A stretch of 51,525 nt of DNA from Deltaproteobacteria bacterium (lineage in GTDB: Bacteria; SAR324; NAC60-12), in the NCBI GenBank assembly GCA_002683655.1, contig NYTS01000060.1:1-51525 (forward strand), in the 5' to 3' direction. Positions 1-9,277 of the stretch are shown piece by piece. Position numbers and translations under genes: made by a program. The notes beneath the pieces were generated by a model. It worked only from the letters and a program-made list of their open reading frames with translations, had not been told where the DNA came from and made no database searches. How positions within the stretch are numbered: the first letter of the stretch is position 1; each line of letters starts with the position of its first letter.

Positions 1-93
1 TTTCGAAAGTTGATTCCCAGGTATGAAGAAACTGACCGCTCCTAGCAGGCCTTGACAAGCTTAGCGGCAGCAATGATCACTTTGAACAAGGTC

Positions 94-811
94 ATGTCTA
101 TTTATGGATAAGCTCTAATTAATGGTGGGAATCGTGGCTTGGTTTTGTGAAGCAATTGTTGAGTCAGGCCCCTCAAAAAAATTTTGCAGCTTATCGAAGT
201 ACCGAAACCGCCAAAGAATTGCTGGATTTAGCTTCAAATAATCCCCAAGTGTTGATTCCTATTCTTGCCGAAAGTACACTTGAGGAAGATGTTAGCAATG
301 TTTCCAAAATGGTCAGCCGAGAGACCAATAAATTAGATCTAGTGATCAATTGCGTTGGCTATCTTCACAACGCTGAACATGGGCCTGAAAAAAATTTGCG
401 CGAGATTAATGCCAATCAGCTAAAGTGAATGCCTTACCAACATCACTGCTTGCGAAATATTTCCAGAAGCTTCTCAAGCATGAGCAACCATCTGTTTTTT
501 TACCAATTTAAGCAAGAGTCGGAAGCATTGAAGATAACCGCATGGGTGGTTGGTAAAGTTCTAGGGGATCGAAGACAATGTTAAACATGATGCTTAGCAA
601 CATTGCAATCGAGTTTCATCGGACAAATCCAAATATAAAAGTCCTGGCTCTTCATCCTGGGACTGTCTGTACTAGGCTCGGTGACCCTTTCAGCAAAAAT
701 GTGACGCCTGAAAATTTTTTTAGCATTAACTAAAGTGTCAATTGCCTCTTGGAGGTAATCAAAAATACCAAAAAGAAGCTTAGAGGCGGTTTCTATGCCT
801 GGGATGGATAA
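94..811 (+). pseudogene. Degraded short-chain dehydrogenase/reductase (SDR, C-factor-like)
   Basis: Conceptual translation across frames gives ALINGGNRGL..FVKQLLSQAP...LDLVINCVGYLHN...VNALPTSLLAKYFQKLLKHEQPSVF..ARVGSIEDNRMGGW*SSRGSKTMLNMMLSNIAIEFHRTNPNIKVLALHPGTVCTRLGDPF...GGFYAWDG. Interrupted by TAA at about 109, 509, 554 and 731 and by frameshifts at about 139 and 426. Confidence 0.85.
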
Positions 812-926
812 GAAATAGCTTGGTAGTTCTTTGGTATGGAAGCAGTGATGAATCTGAAAAGACTTGAGAAATCAAGATTTATGAATAAAAATTTAGGTTT
901 TACCTAAAACAATACTTGACTAAAAA

Positions 927-1694
927 ATGTTTAATGAGGTTTGCTTGCCAAAGCCAATGATTGCTGGCAACTGGAAAATGAATGGAAGTAAGGAATTATT
1001 GTCCAATATGGTTTCTGCTTTGTCGAAAATTAGCACTTCGGCAAAGGTAGTACTGTGTGTTCCCTATACATTTCTCCACACTTTGGAAGAATCCGCCCGA
1101 AATTCAAATATTGGAATCGGTTCTCAAAACGTCCATCACGAAGTCTCGGGAGCTTTTACGGGTGAGATCTCGGTGGAGCAACTGAGGGAATGTGGCGTAC
1201 AGTATTGCCTAGTGGGACATTCTGAACGACGTCAATATTTTCAGGAAGACAACGCACTCATCAACAAGAAGGTCAAAAGACTGCTCCAGTCAGCAATACA
1301 TCCAATTCTTTGCATTGGAGAAACTTTGGAAGAGCGAGAAGCTGGGGAGGAACAATCTGTCGTAGGTAATCAACTTGCTGAAGGATTGAAAGATATTGCT
1401 CTTGATGACCTCCGCAGATGCATCATTGCTTATGAGCCAGTTTGGGCAATCGGTACGGGTAAAACAGCCACTCCTGATCAAGCTAATGAGATGCATCAAT
1501 TCATCAGGGGACAACTCATTGGCCTTACAAACGCTGCTACAGCAACAGAAATTCCAATACTCTATGGAGGAAGTGTCAAGGGCAGTAACGCCCCTGAGCT
1601 ACTCGCAAAATCTGATATAGACGGAGCTTTAGTAGGAGGTGCTAGCCTTCAACTGGAAAACTTCAAAAGCATCATCCTCTCTGCTCAAAACTGA
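927..1694 (+). CDS. tpiA: Triosephosphate isomerase
   Basis: ORF with IAGNWKMNG, VGHSERRQYF, AYEPVWAIGTGKTATPDQA, ILYGGSVKGSN, GALVGGASL. The true start may be the ATG at 957. Confidence 0.97.
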   Translation: MFNEVCLPKPMIAGNWKMNGSKELLSNMVSALSKISTSAKVVLCVPYTFLHTLEESARNSNIGIGSQNVHHEVSGAFTGEISVEQLRECGVQYCLVGHSERRQYFQEDNALINKKVKRLLQSAIHPILCIGETLEEREAGEEQSVVGNQLAEGLKDIALDDLRRCIIAYEPVWAIGTGKTATPDQANEMHQFIRGQLIGLTNAATATEIPILYGGSVKGSNAPELLAKSDIDGALVGGASLQLENFKSIILSAQN

Positions 1695-1709
1695 TCTGGA
1701 TTCATACCC

Positions 1710-2189
1710 ATGTTTTCTTTGGTTTTAATTCTTCATGTTTTCGTTTGTTTGCTCATCATCTTCTTCGTGCTCATGCAGTCAGGGAGGGGTGCAGAATTAG
1801 GTGCAGCTTTTGGGGGGGTAGGGCAATCACAGTCAACTAGATCAGAAATGAGTGGAATTGGCAAAGCTACTACAGTCGTTGCTGTTCTGTTCATGCTAAC
1901 TTCACTCGTTTTGGCATTACTTTCTTCCGAGAAAGCTAGAGAATCTGTTGTTCGGGATATTAAAGCAGTCCCAGTCGTTCCAGGAGTGGAGGAGCCAGTT
2001 TTACCAACCACAGACAACCAAATCCCAACGGATGGAAAAGTTATCCCTTCAAATGAAGAGGAAGTTCCATCGAAAGATTTAGAGCAAACGGCAGCACCGG
2101 CCCTAGCACCCTCCACCAATCCTACGCAGGGGGTGGATAATCCTCAAAATGCTGTTCCTACTGAGTCGGCCCCGGCACAAAATAACTGA
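1710..2189 (+). CDS. secG: Preprotein translocase subunit SecG
   Basis: LLIIFFVLMQSGRGAELGAAFGG motif followed by a second TM segment and an acidic/Pro-rich tail; adjacent to tpiA as in many bacteria. Confidence 0.93.
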   Translation: MFSLVLILHVFVCLLIIFFVLMQSGRGAELGAAFGGVGQSQSTRSEMSGIGKATTVVAVLFMLTSLVLALLSSEKARESVVRDIKAVPVVPGVEEPVLPTTDNQIPTDGKVIPSNEEEVPSKDLEQTAAPALAPSTNPTQGVDNPQNAVPTESAPAQNN

Positions 2190-2233
2190 ATTGCACTTAC
2201 AGTTTTCATTGGATCCTAGCGAGTTAGAATTTC

Positions 2234-3199
2234 TCAGACGCCAATAGCCTGAGCAGCTGATAAGCCAGATAATACGGATCCTTCAATCTTTGACCCTGCA
2301 AAAGCGTCTCCTGCAAAAACTAAATTCGGGACACCCTCGGCCACTAGACAAGACTCATCATGAATTCTAGCCGGCTGGCTGTAGCGCCAGTGGTGTATTT
2401 GGATGTCCTTGATCTCAAGCTTTATACCTCTTCTTCTCAACTCTCCTCTGACTAACTCACTCAGCTTCTCAGGCTCACTTTCCCAATGTTCAGTACTTGC
2501 TTCGGGACCTAAGTGAAAAGTCAGAGCTTGCCCTGGATTTGGAAGCCCCTTCAGTTGATTGTCTGCAACAAATTGAATTGGCTCTTCATTGATTTGCCAT
2601 CCTCCATTTTCCGGCATAGATAAAGGATGTTTGGGGATAACCATCATCGCAATGCATGGATTATAAGAAATCAAACTAAGAAATTTCCTTGTGGAAGATG
2701 CGAGTTCTACCTGTCCAGCTTCAAGAAGTGCGATGGTTTGGGGCACGGGAGAAGTCATCAAGAGTTGATCTGCAGAAACGCTTGGGGATTCTTCAAAATC
2801 TAAATGCCATGATTTGTTGAAGAATCGGACAGATTTCACTTTGTGACCTGTTCTGACATCGAGTTGGCCTGCCAGCCATTTTGGTATGGAGTTCATTCCT
2901 TCAGCGCCACAAAATCTCGGATGTCCATCTCCAGTACCAGAAAACCCCTTGCACCAGACTTTCGCCACCCCAGCTTTTTCCCAACTCTGGACATACTTCT
3001 CGAAACGAGGATTGCGAACTGTAAAAAATTGTGCACCGTGATCCAGCCTGAATTTGCCAAAACGCCTAGTGCTCATTCTACCACCAGGTCCTCTTCCTTT
3101 ATCGAAAAGAACCGAGTTTTTTCCTTTTTTAGCAAGGTAAGTTGCGGCCATCAAACCTGAAATACCAGCCCCGATAATTGCAATCTCAAAATGATCCAT
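2234..3199 (-). CDS. NAD(P)/FAD-dependent oxidoreductase (renalase/amine-oxidase-like)
   Basis: N-terminal IAIIGAGISGLMAATYLAKKG Rossmann motif, GPGGRMSTRRFGKFRLDHGAQFFTVR, C-terminal LVFAGDAFAGSKIEGSVLSGLSAA. Confidence 0.85.
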   Translation of the reverse strand: MDHFEIAIIGAGISGLMAATYLAKKGKNSVLFDKGRGPGGRMSTRRFGKFRLDHGAQFFTVRNPRFEKYVQSWEKAGVAKVWCKGFSGTGDGHPRFCGAEGMNSIPKWLAGQLDVRTGHKVKSVRFFNKSWHLDFEESPSVSADQLLMTSPVPQTIALLEAGQVELASSTRKFLSLISYNPCIAMMVIPKHPLSMPENGGWQINEEPIQFVADNQLKGLPNPGQALTFHLGPEASTEHWESEPEKLSELVRGELRRRGIKLEIKDIQIHHWRYSQPARIHDESCLVAEGVPNLVFAGDAFAGSKIEGSVLSGLSAAQAIGV

Positions 3200-3341
3200 A
3201 GTGTAACCCTATTTGTGTGATGGTTTTGGAAGCTTTCAATTTTTCAAGACTCTATCAATGGAAAATAGAGTCCTATATTGCCTGCCACAATTTTTGCAGA
3301 ATCAAGCGCATTTCAAGAAAACCATAATAAGGAGTGTCTGA

Positions 3342-4766
3342 ATGATTGCCATGATACTCGCAGGGGGAAGTGGAACTCGACTTTGGCCCTACAGTCGAAC
3401 AATGAGTCCGAAGCAGTTTCTGAATTTAGGATCATCCCATGAGTCTCTTCTTCAGGATACTTGTCGAAGACTTGATCCCATTGTTCCACCAGAGAAGATT
3501 GTTGTCATCGGCTCTGCCACCCATGAATTTGAACTGCGACAGCAAATGGAGCAGGTGATCCCGAATCTGAAAGAGCATCAAGTATTGCTGGAGCCACAAG
3601 CTAAGAACACTGCTCCAGCCCTGCTGTGGGGTATATCAACATTGAAGGATGTGGAAGCTGATGAGCCGGTGGTGATTCTTGCAGCAGACCATCTCATTCA
3701 AGCTCCGGATCACTTCCAAGAAGCACTTCTTCAAGCTAAGCAGCTTGCAGAGGAAGGTTTCATAGTAACCTTTGGGATTAAGCCAGATCACCCTGAAACA
3801 GGCTATGGTTATATTTGTGCGGGTGAACCTTGTGGACCGGGCTTCAAAGTTGAGAAATTTCTGGAAAAGCCGAGTCAGGAGAGAGCCGAAAAGTTTGTTG
3901 CTTCCTCGCAGTATACTTGGAATGCAGGAATTTTCATGGCCTCAATCCGAACCTGGAAGCGTGAATTTGCTAGTTGCGCACCTGAATTGGCGAAATTATT
4001 CATTGACGCAGAGCCTTCCACAGATCTGCTGAATGATGAAGAGGTGGACAAACTTTTTGAAAAGTCCCCCAACATTTCGGTCGATTATGCCGTAATGGAA
4101 CGTTCCAACTGTGTAACAGTCCTTCCTGTTGAAATGGGGTGGAGTGATCTTGGAAGTTGGGAGAGCATTTACCAAGTTTCTGAAAAAGATGAGAACGGGA
4201 ATGTCCTCCGTGGAAATGTCATTTCCCATGAGACCACCAATTCTTTAATCTTCAGCACAAAAAAACTGGTCACGAGTATTGGAGTAGAGAACCTGATCAT
4301 TGTCGAAACGGATGATGCACTCCTTGTCTGTGATTTATGCCGTTCCCAGGACGTAAAGCATCTAGTGGACACTCTGAAGGAAAGTGATCGGCATGAATAT
4401 AAGTTCCACACGAGAGTATTGAGACCTTGGGGCAGCGCTACCACTTTGCTTGAAAACAGTGGTTATCGTGTGAGGCTTCTTGAGATAGAACCAGGAAGAT
4501 ACATATCCAGTCAGCGCCATCGACATCGTAGTGAGCATTGGGTGATTGTGCGGGGGGCTGCTGACGTTATTCGTGGTCAGGAAACCCACATACTGACAGA
4601 AAATGAATCGATCCATATTCCTAGGACCATCACCCACCGTCTCAGTAACTCAGGCAAAATATCGCTTCAGGTACTTGAAATTCAACAGGGTGAATACCTC
4701 GGTTTTGATGATGTGGAACGATTTGAAGAGTCCTATTCAACAAGAGTTCAAGATTTTGATCACTGA
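3342..4766 (+). CDS. manC: Mannose-1-phosphate guanylyltransferase / mannose-6-phosphate isomerase
   Basis: MIAMILAGGSGTRLWPYSRTMSPKQFL nucleotidyltransferase signature; C-terminal cupin RPWGSATTLLE...QRHRHRSEHWVIVRGAADV. Confidence 0.93.
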   Translation: MIAMILAGGSGTRLWPYSRTMSPKQFLNLGSSHESLLQDTCRRLDPIVPPEKIVVIGSATHEFELRQQMEQVIPNLKEHQVLLEPQAKNTAPALLWGISTLKDVEADEPVVILAADHLIQAPDHFQEALLQAKQLAEEGFIVTFGIKPDHPETGYGYICAGEPCGPGFKVEKFLEKPSQERAEKFVASSQYTWNAGIFMASIRTWKREFASCAPELAKLFIDAEPSTDLLNDEEVDKLFEKSPNISVDYAVMERSNCVTVLPVEMGWSDLGSWESIYQVSEKDENGNVLRGNVISHETTNSLIFSTKKLVTSIGVENLIIVETDDALLVCDLCRSQDVKHLVDTLKESDRHEYKFHTRVLRPWGSATTLLENSGYRVRLLEIEPGRYISSQRHRHRSEHWVIVRGAADVIRGQETHILTENESIHIPRTITHRLSNSGKISLQVLEIQQGEYLGFDDVERFEESYSTRVQDFDH

Positions 4767-4818
4767 ATATAAAGACATTGAGTTTGAATCTTTCTGTACA
4801 TTTTTTTGAGGAGCAAGA

Positions 4819-5931
4819 ATGTTTCGTTCAATAATTTACTCACAAATTTCTATCTTTCTGATCTGGGGTTGTTTCCAACAAGTTCATGCTCAAGATTATC
4901 CAGAAGTAGATCTTGAATTCAGAACTAGTTTCCAGGTTCAGACGCAAGATGCAGAATACGATGCAAAAACCCCGAATTTTGACGATGGTAAAGAACAAAC
5001 TCGATTGGGCTTTCGCCTAGATCGAGGCAACGTGAATGTTAGGGGGAGAATAGGCGAAGCATTTAGCTATCGTCTCCGGTTGAGCCTAGATGCGAATCTT
5101 GACGAATTTGGCCATGCCGATGGTACTCAAAGTAGTCTGGAGTACTTTTTTGTAGAATATCGTGTTGGAACCGATCTCGATTTAAAAATCGGCAAGCAAT
5201 TCGTTTTGCAGGGTGGTCTAGAGGGGATGAATAATGGTTTGGACGTGTACCGGTATTCAATCCAGGGAGAGAGAATTCAAGACCTGTATGAAGTCGGACT
5301 TGGTTTAATTCAGGAATTCAGATTCCGAGGAAATGAAGTCCCACAATATGGAGTGTTCCAACTTGTCAATCAGCCTCAAGGCAATGGCAAAAGTGATCAA
5401 AATCTTGGATATAACGCAGCATGGTATGGTGTCCTGGGATCCGGTCTGCTTGAGCCTACATTGCAGGTGGGTTTCTTCCCGAAGAAAAGTGAAAAGCCAG
5501 TTGATTCTTGCAGTGACTTGAAATGCTTACTACCAGATCAGTTGATTTCTGCTGGAACAAGGCTGAATTTTGCAGAAGCGTATCTGGATCTAGACTTGAT
5601 TCATGGTAGTTATTATGGAATTTCTCCAGCCAATAAATTGATTGAAAGGGAGGCAAGCACGGTTGCGCTTGAGTATCGTGTTGATCCAAAAACCAAACCT
5701 GTTCAAAGTCCAATTCCATTTGCCAAGTGGACCTATGATATGGTTTCTGAATCAAGATTGAACAGTGCTTTTCTGGATTATCGTAACGAAATTAGTGCGG
5801 GGATCGAGGTTTACCCTACAACAGATGAGCGCCTCAGAATTCATGCATTGGGGGCGTTTCAAAACTGGAAGGTAAACGCTGGAGCATTCAATCAGTTTCT
5901 TCTAAACATGGGACTTAGCGCAAGATTATAG
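4819..5931 (+). CDS. Outer-membrane porin (phosphate-selective porin O/P-like)
   Basis: Signal peptide; FRTSFQVQTQDAEYD... FRLDRGNVNVRGRIGEAFSYRLRLSLDAN beta-barrel pattern; C-terminal ...GLSARL; strong SD (gaggag). Confidence 0.6.
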   Translation: MFRSIIYSQISIFLIWGCFQQVHAQDYPEVDLEFRTSFQVQTQDAEYDAKTPNFDDGKEQTRLGFRLDRGNVNVRGRIGEAFSYRLRLSLDANLDEFGHADGTQSSLEYFFVEYRVGTDLDLKIGKQFVLQGGLEGMNNGLDVYRYSIQGERIQDLYEVGLGLIQEFRFRGNEVPQYGVFQLVNQPQGNGKSDQNLGYNAAWYGVLGSGLLEPTLQVGFFPKKSEKPVDSCSDLKCLLPDQLISAGTRLNFAEAYLDLDLIHGSYYGISPANKLIEREASTVALEYRVDPKTKPVQSPIPFAKWTYDMVSESRLNSAFLDYRNEISAGIEVYPTTDERLRIHALGAFQNWKVNAGAFNQFLLNMGLSARL

Positions 5932-5942
5932 AGTCTAATCTT
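5922..5942. repeat. Perfect inverted repeat AAGATTA-N7-TAATCTT spanning both convergent stop codons
   Basis: Read directly: aagattaTAGAGTCtaatctt. Contains the porin stop (5929-5931) and the channel stop (5935-5937, minus strand). Confidence 0.7.
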
Positions 5943-7899
5943 CTTCTTCCGCAAGAACAATTAGTGCGTCATCATCTCTAAGAGTGTAGTGTCTATCTTT
6001 TGGAGGAATGATATAAATGCCGAAATTTTGTTCTTTCTCGGTTTCCTGTCGACCCAGCTTGATTCCAAAGCACACCTCATCTCTCTGTTGAGCTGCCAAC
6101 ACGCAGTCTGCAAAAGTGACATTCAGACCCCCGGGCTGCTCGAAATAAAGGTCTATGGGCTTGATATAAATCTCGCTCCCTTCCTTATGGAAAAGATCGT
6201 CATAGACATGCATTACGTCTTTTTCGAGAGCTACTTGGGCAAAAATTCTTGAGACGAACTGGTTGGATATTAAGAAGTCCTTTACGCCAACTTGAACGAT
6301 CAGCTCAGTATTTTCAGAGTTGACGATTTCACTAATCAATTTGGTTTCTGTGGGTACACCACTACTGTTTTCAGCTTCTTTGAAAATGTTACGTATCTGC
6401 AGGAGACGCATAATCGTTCGCGCATCAATTTCTTCTGATTCATCCCCACTTCCAGCCAATATTGAGACGGTTGTGTAGCCTGGGAGTCCTAGGTTGTCGA
6501 GCTCTTCCTCTGATTGAAAATCGATCTTATTAAAGTTCATTTGAACATCTGGGAATTGACTAGCAATGTTCCCAAAGTCTTTTCGAATTTCAGGATCTGC
6601 GTTTGCTTCGATTAGAAGGTCCACGGAGGACCCAGGTGCCATGTAGCCAGCGTATTCACTAAGTACAATTGGCGCCTTATTATTCCACCCCACAATCAGG
6701 TGATGCTCTTCAGAAATTACCTTTCTTTGATTACTGTAAGGGTGAACCTTAGGTTCAAAAACTTTTTCAGATGAGAAGTTTATAGTTGAATCGTCTTCTG
6801 CCAGAACAACGATTTCATCTTCTTCTTTGAGAATATATTCTCGTGGTGGATTCAGCAAAATCTCACCAGTTGGGAGTTTTAATCCCAGAGGTACACTTTC
6901 CATAAAATGGAATTGAAGTTCACCGAAGTTTACCCCGTTCCATCCCTCGTCAGGTTTGAAAAAATAGAATTCATTTCCTTCAAAGCCAACTAGATCTGCA
7001 TATACCATCGCCAGACCTTTATTACGCGAGGTCTGCACCAACATCCGAGCGAGAATGTCAGCCTCATTCATTGTGGTAACTTTGCCATGTACGATCGTTT
7101 CTGCAAGAAGCCGGTAGCGCTCAATATAAATTTCAGCAATGACAGGCGGAGCTTCCTCCCCCCTTGCAGCGACTACTGCCATGATTGTCTTAATCACTCG
7201 TGCATCTGCCAATTCCTTGGCTTCGTTGCTGTCTGAAGACTTTGCATTATTAAGGACGACCACAGAGTGGGCATGCTTAATGCCAACACCTTTGAGGTTG
7301 TTGATGCTGGTGGTGGAACCACTTCTCGTGATGATTTTGGTGGTTTTGAAGTCTTGGATTGAATCCCGAAGGTAGTCATCCATTGCCTCTTTATCCATCT
7401 CCGCGACGATAACCACTACCCCAGAGTCTGATTCATTGGCTACAATCAATTCTTTAACGATCTCAATCACTCTCTCGCTGAAGCCAACGATCAGTAAATG
7501 ATTTTCCTCAAGGACTTGGCTCTTACCCTTCTTGAGTGTGGATATGCGATTTTCAAATTCTTGAGTGATGAATGCCACCATACTCGAAAATAGAACCAAG
7601 CCTATGAAGATCGTTACGATCGCTACAAGCTTTCCAGGAAAGTTAGACCCTGCGTCTAATTCTGCTAGGGAACCAGAATCGATAATCTGAAAGAAAGCGT
7701 GCCACAGAAGGAAGGTCCCATCCTCAATTGTTTCATCAGGAAAAATAAGGAACACAACAAAACGAACTGTTCCCATCACAACAAAAGCCACAAAAAATAA
7801 AAACAAGAGGGACAGGAAAACGGATGTTCCACCTTTAGACATGAAGCTGTCTAGCCAATAACGGAAACGCTCATCCCAGCTATAGCGATTTTGCGACAT
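5935..7899 (-). CDS. CASTOR/POLLUX-related ion channel with RCK/TrkA-N domains
   Basis: N-terminal TM segments, 'LLIVGFSERVIEIVKELI' and 'HLIVGWNNKAPIVLSEYAGY' Rossmann-like RCK repeats, two C-terminal 'EEDEIVVLAEDD'/'DDDALIVLAEEED' ends. Confidence 0.8.
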   Translation of the reverse strand: MSQNRYSWDERFRYWLDSFMSKGGTSVFLSLLFLFFVAFVVMGTVRFVVFLIFPDETIEDGTFLLWHAFFQIIDSGSLAELDAGSNFPGKLVAIVTIFIGLVLFSSMVAFITQEFENRISTLKKGKSQVLEENHLLIVGFSERVIEIVKELIVANESDSGVVVIVAEMDKEAMDDYLRDSIQDFKTTKIITRSGSTTSINNLKGVGIKHAHSVVVLNNAKSSDSNEAKELADARVIKTIMAVVAARGEEAPPVIAEIYIERYRLLAETIVHGKVTTMNEADILARMLVQTSRNKGLAMVYADLVGFEGNEFYFFKPDEGWNGVNFGELQFHFMESVPLGLKLPTGEILLNPPREYILKEEDEIVVLAEDDSTINFSSEKVFEPKVHPYSNQRKVISEEHHLIVGWNNKAPIVLSEYAGYMAPGSSVDLLIEANADPEIRKDFGNIASQFPDVQMNFNKIDFQSEEELDNLGLPGYTTVSILAGSGDESEEIDARTIMRLLQIRNIFKEAENSSGVPTETKLISEIVNSENTELIVQVGVKDFLISNQFVSRIFAQVALEKDVMHVYDDLFHKEGSEIYIKPIDLYFEQPGGLNVTFADCVLAAQQRDEVCFGIKLGRQETEKEQNFGIYIIPPKDRHYTLRDDDALIVLAEEED

Positions 7900-7936
7900 G
7901 TTTTGTCACTGATGCAGATAAGTATCTTTAGGAGTC

Positions 7937-7968
7937 CTGTGCCTCGAAGTTAATTCAGGAAGGCACAG
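7937..7968. repeat. Inverted repeat CTGTGCCT-N16-AGGCACAG, 32 bp downstream of the leuB stop
   Basis: Perfect 8-bp arms read directly; no U-tract on either strand. Possible leuB 3' hairpin or operator for the channel gene. Confidence 0.5.
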
Positions 7969-7999
7969 TCTGTAATATGCGGTTAGAATTAGTTAAAAA

Positions 8000-9073
8000 T
8001 CAGATCTGTTCTAAGCTTTTTATCACTTCCTCTCCCATCCATTGACAATCAACACTTGTTTTTCCTTCAGCCATGATGTCAGCGGTCCGGTAGATTTTGA
8101 TCGTGTTCTCAACAGCTTTTTGGATCAGTTCATCTGCCTCGCGAAGGTCAAGCGAGTAACGGAAAAGCATCCCTACAGAAAGGATTGTTGCAAGTGGATT
8201 TGCCAAATTTTGACCTGCAATATCTGGTGCCGAGCCATGCACAGGCTCGTATAGGCCGACCTTTCCTCCAAGACTTGCAGATGGGAGCATGCCAATAGAG
8301 CCAGTGATCATTGCGGCTGCGTCACTTAAAATGTCTCCAAACATGTTGGTGGTTACAATCGTATCGAATTGCTTTGGTGCTCTAATCAATTGCATGGCAG
8401 CGTTGTCAACATACATATGGTTTAGCTCTACGTCTGGATAGTCATTGTGGACGTCCTGAACGACGTTGCGCCATAATTCTGTAGCCTCTAGCACATTTGC
8501 CTTGTCGACGGATGTCAAACGACCGCTACGTTTCTGTGCAGTCTCAAAGCCCACCTTGGCTATCCGACGAATCTCAGACTCAGAATAGACTAGAGTATTG
8601 AAACCAACTCGTTCTCCGTTCCGGATCTCCACACCTTTAGGCTGTCCAAAATAAATTCCCCCTGTCAGCTCACGAATGACCATGATGTCAGCACCATCGA
8701 CAACTTCGGGCTTCAGTGTAGATGCTCCAACCAATTCTCCGTAAATTTGTGCTGGCCGTAGATTGGCATAAAGCTGCAATTCTCCTCGTAGTCCGAGTAA
8801 TGCTCTCTCTGGTCGAACTGAGTAGTCAAGAGTTTCCCACTGAGGTCCGCCGACAGCGCCTAAAAGAATAGCATCCGCAGCTTTGCAAGCTTGGAGGGTT
8901 TCGTCAGGTAGAGGTGTTCCTGTTAAATCATAAGCAGTACCTCCGATTGGCACTTCAGTGAATTCAAGAACTAACTTGAAGCGCTTCGCCATGTATTCCA
9001 TGACTTTGCGTGCCTGAGCAGTGACCTCTTTCCCAATTCCGTCACCTGGAGTGATAACAATATTCTTCGACAT
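8000..9073 (-). CDS. leuB: 3-isopropylmalate dehydrogenase
   Basis: [110 protein letters not shown]. Confidence 0.97.
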   Translation of the reverse strand: MSKNIVITPGDGIGKEVTAQARKVMEYMAKRFKLVLEFTEVPIGGTAYDLTGTPLPDETLQACKAADAILLGAVGGPQWETLDYSVRPERALLGLRGELQLYANLRPAQIYGELVGASTLKPEVVDGADIMVIRELTGGIYFGQPKGVEIRNGERVGFNTLVYSESEIRRIAKVGFETAQKRSGRLTSVDKANVLEATELWRNVVQDVHNDYPDVELNHMYVDNAAMQLIRAPKQFDTIVTTNMFGDILSDAAAMITGSIGMLPSASLGGKVGLYEPVHGSAPDIAGQNLANPLATILSVGMLFRYSLDLREADELIQKAVENTIKIYRTADIMAEGKTSVDCQWMGEEVIKSLEQI

Positions 9074-9277
9074 TTGCTTCCTTTACCAACAAATGGTCAA
9101 CTAGTTAAAACTTTTTAATCTAAGCAGATAGCTACAAGTATGTTATCCTGCAATCGGTGAATATAATTTGCAACACTAGTAATCGATATTTTGATTAGCC
9201 GCTTTTTCGCCCACCAAACCAAAGTTTTTCAACGTCACTTATTTAGTTTCCTCATTACACGATTAATTTAAAGATTT

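Noticed and set aside
109-733. Stop-codon reassignment (TAA read as sense) to rescue the SDR gene
   Set aside because: Two frameshifts are also needed, and well-supported genes here terminate normally at TAA (e.g. helicase and fliN); pseudogene decay is simpler.
1733-2119. 128-aa antisense ORF over secG
   Set aside because: Shadow of the secG low-complexity tail; no domain signal.
2184-2204. AACTG-N11-CAGTT repeat over the secG stop as a further member of the stop-hairpin set
   Set aside because: Only 5-bp arms with a long loop; indistinguishable from chance.
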